DNA of 18,585 nucleotides from Candidatus Aerophobota bacterium (lineage in GTDB: Bacteria > Aerophobota > Aerophobia > Aerophobales > B3-G15). The position numbers and the translations under genes are program-made. The stretch spans positions 1 through 18,585 of the forward strand of contig JAGGTG010000130.1 of assembly GCA_021163905.1 (NCBI GenBank). The letters run 5' to 3'. The notes beneath the pieces were generated by a model. It did no database searches. It was not told where the DNA came from and saw only the letters and a list, made by a program, of their open reading frames with translations. Below are positions 1 to 6,700 of the stretch, piece by piece. Numbering within the stretch: the first letter of the stretch is position 1; each line of letters begins with the position of its first letter.

Positions 1-33
1 CCCCTCAACGCTTGCGCTGCTCCCCCTTAAATA

Positions 34-55
34 AGGAAAAGTCTAATACTTTCCT
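34..55 (-). terminator. possible terminator after the O-antigen ligase-like gene
   Basis: On the minus strand an imperfect hairpin (arms 48-55 and 34-42, loop CTAAT, one bulged base) lies about 45 nt past the stop codon at 101. It is followed by a short T-rich run (TTATTT). The stem is AT-rich and the T-run is interrupted, so this is only a weak candidate. Confidence 0.3.
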
Positions 56-100
56 GTAAAGTCAAGAAAGAGGCTTCTGAAAACTGGAAAGGGACTGTTA

Positions 101-1555
101 TTATAGTTTTTCATATGTGCCCTCAAGTTTAGAAGGTAGGGCGGCAAGGCCCATTAACAAAAATAATAAAATTCCATTTGGGATAATATGCAGAGGAAAA
201 CTAACCGTTGCATGAACCAGAATAACAAGAGCTCCCATAGTCAGGCCAAGATGAGGCAAGAGATAATCCTCTTTTTCCCTTTCCTCTTTAAAACTGATAT
301 ACCTTCCCCTGAAGAATGTAAATAATAGCCACATCCAGCACAAAAATCCCAGTATCCCGGTTTCAGCAAGTATCTGAACATACTCGTTGTGAGCTTCCCT
401 TGCCCAGACTGCAAGATTAATTAAATTCTTATTGGCAGGATTTTCAAAAAATTTCCCCTGGTAATTTAAATAATGATACTTAAAAGTGCCAATTCCTTGA
501 CCGATAATAGGATGATCTTTAAACATAAGAAGACCTATTCTCCAGATCATAATCCTCTGACGAACAGAGGTTTCCTTCCCGGCGGCAGCTGAGGCTGCCC
601 TCTGTGCAACGGTTAAATGGGAGACATTTATCGGGTTCTCCGTTGAGAAAATTCCGGTAATAACAACAAAAATTGCAATAAGGTATAAAAGCCTGTAGCG
701 ATAGCGCTTGAAAAAATTAAGTCCATAAAAACGAACAAGAAGTAAAAGCATAACTATAAATGATACACCAAGACCCATCAGAGCACCACGGGTAAATGTC
801 ATCATCATTCCCGTATAGGTAAGCGGGATAATGTATCCCAGGATATACTTTCTTATCCCCCGGGATATAAGAAAATAGCCAATCATAGCGGGAAGAACTC
901 CTCCCACAAAGCCAGAATAGCGATTAGGATTACCAAAGGTGGAGAAGATATTACCTCTTCCCCCTTGACGAGCCCAGAATTTAAACTCTATATTGTAAAA
1001 CTGACAAACCGCATAGGTAGATGATATAAGGCAAACCGCTACCAGAGACCAGAAAACTCTATTACGCTGGGTATAGGTACGTATAAAATTAATGGTGAGG
1101 AAAAGGGTAAGAAAATAGGCAAGAAAATCAGCTAAATCAAGAAGACTAAGGTAAAGTGATATAGAATGAACAAGGGAGATGAACATAACTCCCATAAAGG
1201 CGGCAAGAGGATACCAGAGATCTGATTTTACAAGGTTAAATTTACCATCCTCTACAACCTTAATAAGATAAATACCAAATAAGACCACCAGAATACTCTC
1301 AGCATAGGTTCTTTTTGGTAAAAGGAAATTGTTCTTTGACCAGATGGAAAAAAGAAGAGGACATCCAACTGCAACAAGGATAATCCCTATTTCCATTACC
1401 CTGTTTATAATAGGAACAGGTGGGGAGGAAGGGATCTTCTTTTTAGCGGAAAGTTTTTTTTCTTTTCCGGGAAAAGCAGGTTTAGCTTTATCCAGAGGTT
1501 TTTTAGAAGCGTGTAATTTTGGATTATCCTTGGATGAGTGCTTTTTTTTAGACAT
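101..1555 (-). CDS. O-antigen ligase/polymerase-like membrane protein (Wzy_C/WaaL family)
   Basis: This 484-residue protein has about ten hydrophobic segments and a hydrophilic periplasmic loop, the usual layout of the O-antigen ligase/polymerase superfamily. These inner-membrane proteins join or polymerise undecaprenyl-linked glycans. The Wzy_C-type region runs from about residue 330 to 420: an RQRIMIW..G..MFKDHPIIGQGIG stretch, then AREAHNEYVQILAETGILG near residue 390. The conserved H-N-x-Y and E-x-G are visible. Residues 1 to about 48 form an unusual Lys/Ser/Pro-rich cytoplasmic tail before the first membrane segment. The start lies 3 nt after the hepT stop on the same strand, so it is probably co-transcribed with the toxin-antitoxin pair. 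No other glycan gene is in the window, so ligase and polymerase roles cannot be told apart. Membership of the superfamily is well supported; the exact substrate is unknown. Confidence 0.82.
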   Translation of the reverse strand: MSKKKHSSKDNPKLHASKKPLDKAKPAFPGKEKKLSAKKKIPSSPPVPIINRVMEIGIILVAVGCPLLFSIWSKNNFLLPKRTYAESILVVLFGIYLIKVVEDGKFNLVKSDLWYPLAAFMGVMFISLVHSISLYLSLLDLADFLAYFLTLFLTINFIRTYTQRNRVFWSLVAVCLISSTYAVCQFYNIEFKFWARQGGRGNIFSTFGNPNRYSGFVGGVLPAMIGYFLISRGIRKYILGYIIPLTYTGMMMTFTRGALMGLGVSFIVMLLLLVRFYGLNFFKRYRYRLLYLIAIFVVITGIFSTENPINVSHLTVAQRAASAAAGKETSVRQRIMIWRIGLLMFKDHPIIGQGIGTFKYHYLNYQGKFFENPANKNLINLAVWAREAHNEYVQILAETGILGFLCWMWLLFTFFRGRYISFKEEREKEDYLLPHLGLTMGALVILVHATVSFPLHIIPNGILLFLLMGLAALPSKLEGTYEKL

Positions 1556-1558
1556 TAT

Positions 1559-2017
1559 TCATTCTACCTGTAAATTCCAGTTTTCAGGACTTTTTAGGAT
1601 CTCCGTTATATATAAACAAAACTTTTCAATATCGTCAAGATTTTTCTGTAAAATATAATAAAGTTCTTCTTTGCTAACCTCATAATAAAAATGAACCAAG
1701 CGATTTCGATATCCTGCCATTTTAATTAGTTTAGCTTTAACAAAATCTGAAGGTAAAATACCCTCTTTACTCAAAAGCAAAGCTATTTCTTTATAAGTAC
1801 TTGCTCTTGCTCCAGGAATTCGAGAAAGAATATGAGAACCAATATCAAATACAGCCTCCAGAGCTCTTCTTAAAAAATGCTCAGAGATTGCAAAATTATA
1901 ATTTTTTTTAAACTCATCAAGAGAAAGCTGGCTGAATTTCTTAAGTTCACTCAAGCAACGTCTTATCTCTTCAATACGAGAAATTATAACCTGCTTGTTT
2001 AAGGGAACTTTTCTCAT
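1559..2017 (-). CDS. hepT: HepT-like HEPN ribonuclease toxin (DUF86 family)
   Basis: This 152-residue all-helical protein carries the HEPN/HepT signature R-x4-H-x-Y at R104, H109 and Y111 (RNRLVHFY). In characterised HepT proteins the Arg and His form the RNase site, and the Tyr is the residue AMPylated by the partner MntA. All three are present, so the toxin looks intact. The length is typical. The start ATG lies one nucleotide after the stop of the upstream nucleotidyltransferase gene, the standard two-gene arrangement of this toxin-antitoxin type. It is followed after 3 nt by the O-antigen ligase-like gene. The target RNA cannot be read from the sequence. The family call rests on motif plus partner and is strong. 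Confidence 0.88.
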   Translation of the reverse strand: MRKVPLNKQVIISRIEEIRRCLSELKKFSQLSLDEFKKNYNFAISEHFLRRALEAVFDIGSHILSRIPGARASTYKEIALLLSKEGILPSDFVKAKLIKMAGYRNRLVHFYYEVSKEELYYILQKNLDDIEKFCLYITEILKSPENWNLQVE

Positions 2018-2018
2018 T

Positions 2019-2423
2019 TTAAGAAAAAACCTCGAGGGTAACCTTATTCATTTTATCAAGGAGAGGCTTAAAATCAATATATTCTTTTATAACTTTTTCC
2101 GTGTAGTTGGCTCGAAAGTGGGAGGATACCTCATAAAGCACTTTTCCCCGGGTAACTACTTCAAATTGAAGAAAAAGAGGAGAGCGCTGGAGAAATACAA
2201 TATCCACCTTTTTGTGAGGAAATACGTCACTTAGAAGATTAAAGAGATAAGTATAAATCTCAAGAGAATCTTTTGCTTCCCTTATAGTGCCAGTATCGGT
2301 GAAAACCACTCCCAGGTCTATATCACTTTGGGGTCCAGAAGTTCCCTCTACCTGTGAGCCGAAAAGGTAAAGTATACCAACTTTTATTTTCTTTAGCTTT
2401 TGGGTCGGGATTTTAATCTGCAT
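2019..2423 (-). CDS. mntA: MntA-like minimal nucleotidyltransferase antitoxin
   Basis: This 134-residue protein contains the pol-beta nucleotidyltransferase signature G-S-x10-D-x-D (G22, S23, D34, D36). The third acidic residue is probably D74 in KVDIVFL. Family knowledge: MntA antitoxins use ATP to AMPylate the Tyr of the HepT R-x4-H-x-Y motif and so silence the toxin. Here the catalytic residues are all present and the partner lies 1 nt downstream. There is no Shine-Dalgarno before the ATG, and the predicted promoter (TTGACA, 17 nt, TAAATT) would start the transcript only about 5 nt upstream, so translation may be near-leaderless. Confidence 0.87.
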   Translation of the reverse strand: MQIKIPTQKLKKIKVGILYLFGSQVEGTSGPQSDIDLGVVFTDTGTIREAKDSLEIYTYLFNLLSDVFPHKKVDIVFLQRSPLFLQFEVVTRGKVLYEVSSHFRANYTEKVIKEYIDFKPLLDKMNKVTLEVFS

Positions 2424-2434
2424 AATTTCTAAGT

Positions 2435-2463
2435 AATTTATGTTACATTTTTTGTTTTGTCAA
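2435..2463 (-). promoter_or_regulatory. predicted sigma-70-type promoter of mntA-hepT
   Basis: On the minus strand a consensus TTGACA -35 box (2458-2463) is separated by 17 nt from TAAATT (2435-2440). A transcription start about 7 nt past the -10 box would be near 2428, only 5 nt before the mntA ATG at 2423. No ribosome-binding site fits in the leader. Confidence 0.6.
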
Positions 2464-2536
2464 CCAAAAGTTCTGAAATTGGGACACCTTTCATAAGACT
2501 TTCTATTTTAAGGGCTCCCTGGGTATCCAACGGATC

Positions 2537-2566
2537 AATTGAGGGGGAAAATATTCCCCCTCAATT
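2537..2566. repeat. perfect 13-bp inverted repeat between divergent modules
   Basis: Arms AATTGAGGGGGAA (2537-2549) and its exact reverse complement (2554-2566) flank a 4-nt spacer. There is no T-run on either side, so it does not look like an intrinsic terminator. It lies 3 nt upstream of the palindromic operator-like site of the plus-strand pair and may be a second protein-binding site, or a barrier between the two divergent units. Confidence 0.6.
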
Positions 2567-2568
2567 AG

Positions 2569-2597
2569 CTTGACTAACAGTCAAGCATGTATATAAT
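2569..2597 (+). promoter_or_regulatory. predicted promoter with overlapping palindromic operator
   Basis: TTGACT (2570-2575) and a perfect TATAAT (2592-2597) are 16 nt apart. The perfect inverted repeat CTTGACT-AAC-AGTCAAG (2569-2585) covers the -35 box, a typical place for an autoregulating helix-turn-helix protein to bind. The expected transcription start, about 7 nt after the -10 box, coincides with the ATG at 2604. Confidence 0.65.
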
Positions 2598-2603
2598 ATT
2601 AAT

Positions 2604-2918
2604 ATGGTCCAAACAAGTTTTCTTATTCCTCTAAAGGATCAATTCACTCAAGATCTTCATCCATATACAAAATTTGAAGAGCTTGAAAAAGATCTCCTTC
2701 TGATGTTTGGTGGATGGACATCTACTGGGATAGTTAGAGGCTGTTGGAAAGATCCTGATACTAACAAAGAAATTTATGAAAGATCAAGAAAATATGTTAT
2801 TGCTGTAAAGAAAAAAGATGTGAATAAATTAAGAGAATACTTAAAAAATAAGGCAAAAACTATGTTTGGTCAAAAGAGCATTTATTTTGAGATAGCGGGC
2901 AAAGTTGAATTTTTATAG
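2604..2918 (+). CDS. conserved small protein of unknown function, possible toxin-like partner of the downstream HTH protein
   Basis: This 104-residue soluble protein has no signal peptide. The core reads FGGWTSTG...GCW, then ERSRKYVIAV, then a helix, then FGQKSIYFEIAGKVEFL. I recognise this layout (FGG-x-T, G-x-W, E-x-S-x-x-Y, fgq..iyfe..G) from small conserved hypothetical proteins but know no proven function. The alternating beta and helix pattern suggests a compact ferredoxin-like fold; that is inference. The start is fixed by a promoter whose -10 box ends 6 nt upstream. There is no Shine-Dalgarno, so translation is probably leaderless. The next gene, an Xre-type HTH protein, starts 9 nt after the stop with a strong AGGAGG. 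Two small genes, the second a DNA-binding protein, behind an operator-like palindrome resemble a toxin-antitoxin operon, but this is unproven. Confidence 0.75.
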   Translation: MVQTSFLIPLKDQFTQDLHPYTKFEELEKDLLLMFGGWTSTGIVRGCWKDPDTNKEIYERSRKYVIAVKKKDVNKLREYLKNKAKTMFGQKSIYFEIAGKVEFL

Positions 2919-2927
2919 GAGGATGCA

Positions 2928-3395
2928 ATGAGAGAATATAGAACTTTAAAAGATGAAGTTTATAATCTGGACTCTCTTTCGGAAAAAGAGAAAAAAATAT
3001 ACCAGGAAGTTCATTCTTATTTAGAAAAGAATCCAGATTGGACCGAGTTCTCCACTTATTGGAAAGACAAACTACTTGAGGAGTTTAAGGATAAAAGGGT
3101 AGAGGAGATTGCAAACCTGCCAATCTTTAGAATTTGCCAGGACCTTTCTTCGAGATTAGGGATAAAACAAGGTTATATTAGGAAAGATGATTATAGGGAC
3201 AAATTATTAGAGATTATTGATAGTAATTTTCGATCTCGTTATGAATTTTGCAAAAAGGTAGGAATTGATGAAGGTTTTTTGTCTAAAGTTTTGCGGAATC
3301 AACGGAGTCTCTCTTTAGATAATTTATTAAGGATATTGGGGGCAGTAGGATATGAGATAGAGTTCAAAAAGAAGAAAGAAAAGGTTATTGCTTAA
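2928..3395 (+). CDS. Xre-type helix-turn-helix protein, antitoxin-like
   Basis: This 155-residue protein has a C-terminal helix-turn-helix at about residues 101-145 (FRSRYEFCKKVGIDEGFLSK, then the recognition and following helices ending LLRILGAVGYEIEF), as in Xre/Cro proteins. Residues 1-90 are a charged helical region starting MREYRTLKDEV, reminiscent of toxin-binding antitoxin segments. The C-terminus is Lys-rich. The ATG has an AGGAGG ribosome-binding site (2918-2923) that begins at the last base of the preceding stop codon. It probably binds the palindrome at 2569-2585 and represses its own operon; this is inferred from context. It could also be a simple regulator of the 104-residue partner. 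Both genes look more A+T-rich than the neighbouring SprA-like gene, which would fit acquisition by transfer. Confidence 0.82.
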   Translation: MREYRTLKDEVYNLDSLSEKEKKIYQEVHSYLEKNPDWTEFSTYWKDKLLEEFKDKRVEEIANLPIFRICQDLSSRLGIKQGYIRKDDYRDKLLEIIDSNFRSRYEFCKKVGIDEGFLSKVLRNQRSLSLDNLLRILGAVGYEIEFKKKKEKVIA

Positions 3396-3406
3396 TTTTC
3401 CAAATC

Positions 3407-3541
3407 TTGGATCAAAAATTACTTTTTGGTAAAGTACCAAGTCATTCTTTTTATAGTGGAGTTAGAGATAGAAAATTAGTTGTCTTCGGAGGCAACTTTC
3501 CTAAAAACACTCTTCAACATAGATATAAGCTTTTTTCTTAA
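3407..3541 (+). pseudogene. possible small ORF or gene remnant (44 codons)
   Basis: An open frame starting at TTG (3407) and ending TAA (3539-3541) reads a protein-like sequence ending KLVVFGGNFPKNTLQHRYKLFS. The frame is also open upstream, inside the end of the HTH gene but out of phase with it. There is no clear ribosome-binding site and I recognise no family. It may be a decayed gene end or chance. Confidence 0.2.
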
Positions 3542-3572
3542 AACCATGACTAAATCTGTTTGACTTAAAAAG

Positions 3573-3703
3573 GTCTGTTCCGTCTTTGGGTCTATTGGGT
3601 CATTGCGTCGTTGGGTCTTTGGGTCATTGCGTCGTTGGGTCGTTGGGTCATTGCGTCGTTGGGTCGTTGGGTCATTGCGTCGTTGGTCGCTGGGGTCTGT
3701 TGG
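3573..3703. repeat. octamer tandem array organised in 24-bp higher-order units
   Basis: The plus strand is built almost wholly of octamers of the form GTCNTTGG or GTCATTGC. From 3599 they are ordered as a 24-bp unit (GTCATTGC, GTCGTTGG or GTCTTTGG, GTCGTTGG or GTCTTTGG) at 3599-3622, 3623-3646, 3647-3670 and partly from 3671. Edge units are 7 or 9 nt long and degenerate. The array ends exactly against the stop codon of the SprA-like gene (3704-3706). The remaining intergenic DNA, from 3396 to 3572, holds only the doubtful small ORF. Confidence 0.9.
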
Positions 3704-6700
3704 TTAAAATACTATCTCTACCTGAGCAGATCCTCCATAGCTAAAATAATCCTCTCCCGCCTTTACCTTATCCTTATACCAGGCTGCACTTATACCGAGT
3801 TTCATATTTACATTTTCCCTTAATCTGTAGGATATATCTGTACCCAGGGTCCATTTTTCATTGTCCTCTCGCAGCGTTCCTGAGGAATCTTTCTCATACT
3901 TAAATTCCCTGTTAAGTGTTGTTGAAAGGGTAACTCGATTTTTAAAATTTATTATCCGATTTAAAAAAGGTATCCTTCTACCCCAGGGGAGATAAGTTGA
4001 ATAATCCACCTTAAGTTTATGGGTGGAAGAGAACTCCTCACTACTTGAGGATTGACCTGCAAACCTTTCATACTGGGAGCTGGATTTATAAGAATAGGTT
4101 AAATATAAACTCTCGGGCTTTTTAAATATCCCTCTCCAGTTAAGGGAAGGCTGGTATACATAAGTGGTTGATATTCCCCTTTTAAGCTCTTTTTTTCTTG
4201 AGTATCCAAGAACAAGATTGGAGGATGAAAATAGCTTTCGGGATAACCTATCAATTAAAACAGGAGTTTTGTTGAGGTCAAATTTAAACTGAGCTGAAGG
4301 CCAGTTCTCAACCTCTGTTACAAAGGGGGTACCCATCTCTGTTTTATCCTCCTCCTGCCTGCTATAACCAACAGTTGTATCTATAAAGAAAAAGGGATGC
4401 CATCTTTGTTTTAAACTAAAACTCCTCTTTTCCAGCCATAACTTCTCCCATCCATCGGGGAGAGAAAGCCTTTTAAGTCCAAATTGAGATGCAAGATCAA
4501 GGTGAGCTGTTGTGTCCTCAAATATGCCTTCTCTTTTAAGATTAAAACTGGTATAGTAGGTCAGGTTAGAAAAAAGTGCGGGAAATCTTTTAAAAAAAGA
4601 GGAAGGCCTAAAGGGAAGATTATAAGAGGCCTCAAGGTAAGTGGAGATTTTTCTTTGATAAGGATTAGAGGAAGAAAAATTCTCCTCTTTATATCCCCCT
4701 TTAAACTTAGCAGAAGGGTTAAGGCCAAATACAGAAATACGGGATTGAAGAGAAAGATCCTTTGATCTTGACTTCGGCATCTTTCCCTCTCCCCAGATTT
4801 TCTGTTCAGTATCAGATTGAGAGTAAGAAGTTGTCAAAATCATATTCCTTGCAAGTCTAAAGGGAAGATTGATGCTTCCCTTTCTGGTGGTATCCAGGGT
4901 TTTAGATACTCCCTGTACCTGTTTACCTGATTTTTTAAGTTGCAGAGAAGAGGAAATATTTGTAGGCAAAAGGAAAAAATGCAAAGGTAAGGAATAGTTT
5001 AGGGATAAATCATAGGTATCATCACTTGTTTTTTCAAGAGGCTGTCTGGAAAGATAATTGGATTTTACATTGGATCCTTTAAATACAAGTCTTGGCCAGG
5101 AGGGAAGGTAAAACGCCACCTGGTAGCTATGGGAGATCTTTGAGACTTTATCAGTTTCTACGGGATGTAAATTAATCCCATTGGTGCTCAGAGTACTCGT
5201 AAACTCATCAGAACGTGAATAGGAAATTGGAAGAAAACTAAATAAAGATAACCTGGCACTCCATTTTTTAAGTTCCAGTTTATTGTTGGTAGAGGAGCTA
5301 CCTATAACACTAAAAGGGGGATTTATTTTTTTATACTCTGTGGTAAGAGTGAGAAATCTTGAAAAATTTGTTCTCACAATATAGCGCTGTGCCCATCCGT
5401 TTTTTTCAGAAACTCCGGTTAAGTAAATATCATCTATATATATAGGGGTGCAGGTAGTTACACCATCAAAGCCTATTCTTATCTGCTTTATCTCACTAAA
5501 AGAGGGACTCCCCTCTATTTCAAGCTGGGAGAAGGGAATCTGTATTTTTACCCATTGATTGCATGTCACAGAACTCAAAGCAGTTGTATAGGAATAGTAG
5601 TTAGTTTCCACATCCTGTCCAAACTTGAGGTAAAAATTTCCCTCTCCTTTGCTCTGGTAAATCCAGAAGTTAATCTGGCGATAATTGGAAAAGTCCCTGG
5701 CAGATATAAAGGTCTGTTGAATGTAACCGGAGGTATCGCCTGAAATGGGCAAAAGACTTAAGGCTGATTCTTTTTTCCACTTTCCCTCAGAGGTTTTGGT
5801 ACTTTTATACATTCTCTCGTAGTAACTGCGAAACTCAGGACTATCAAAAGGATTGGGAAAATCAGGATCATCGTAGTTATTAACCCCCTTAACTTCAACA
5901 TTACTCTTCTGCCACCTATCACCAAAGGTGGTGATCCTGGCAAATTCGATTGTTCCAGACCAGTTAGAACCCTTAACCCATATACGAATATCCTTAACAA
6001 GGTTCTTTACTGAATCCCAGCTTGTGCTTCCTGAAATATAATCTGATAGAGGAATAGTATACTTACACCAACCGGTGGAAAACTCCTTTTTATACTCACT
6101 GGATAAAAGATAAGTGGAAAAATTCTCCGTGGTATCCAAAATCCCGTCTCCATCAAGGTCCTCTGTATCAAGTTTACCATTATCTTTCCCTATAAGCCTA
6201 TCTCCCAGCATAATTCCGGTATCTTCTCCCGGGTTTAAGATTCCATCTCCATTAACATCTTCGGTATCAAGAATTCCATCTCCATCAACATCCTCATTAA
6301 CAATACCAATATCAAGATAAACCTTGACATCATCAGGTATCCCCTTAACCCAAACCTCAAGATACTTCATATGAGAATAATCCTTTCCCACAGGAGAAAT
6401 AGGACAGGTTACAGAATCCCAGTTATCTGTCCCGGTAAAATCATAGGTAAGTTTAAGAACCGTTATCTCGTTGCTACTCCAGGAAGGATTGACATCTTCT
6501 GCCTTTATCCTCTCATCGGATATTGTAACCTTATCACGCAGGTTAAAATCTACATCCGGGGGCTGGCTTCCTAACCTCCAGCTATCCTTTCCTAAAGGCA
6601 AAGGGTCCTCCACCTTACTGGTGGAAAAATCCTCCAGCATACCAGCTCCAAAGGTGTTGGGATTGATGTTGCTATGGGAAAGTTCCCCGGTAAATAAAAT

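Noticed and set aside
2440..2546. Minus-strand reading frame ending MKGVPISELLVDKTKNVT
   Set aside because: Only about 34 codons without start or recognised family, overlapping the mntA promoter; possibly an old gene end, but cannot be supported.
3478..3497. Hairpin AGTTGTCT-TCGG-AGGCAACT as terminator of the HTH operon
   Set aside because: No adequate T-run follows and it lies about 80 nt from the stop; not strong enough to annotate.
3573..3703. CRISPR-like array
   Set aside because: Units are 8-24 nt with no spacers between them; it is a simple tandem array.
3611..3823. Plus-strand frame reading WVIASLGR repeats
   Set aside because: Produced by the 24-bp repeat period and runs into the SprA-like gene on the other strand.
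6114..6320. Plus-strand frame rich in Pro/Ser repeats
   Set aside because: Antisense shadow of the Asp-rich repeats of the SprA-like gene.
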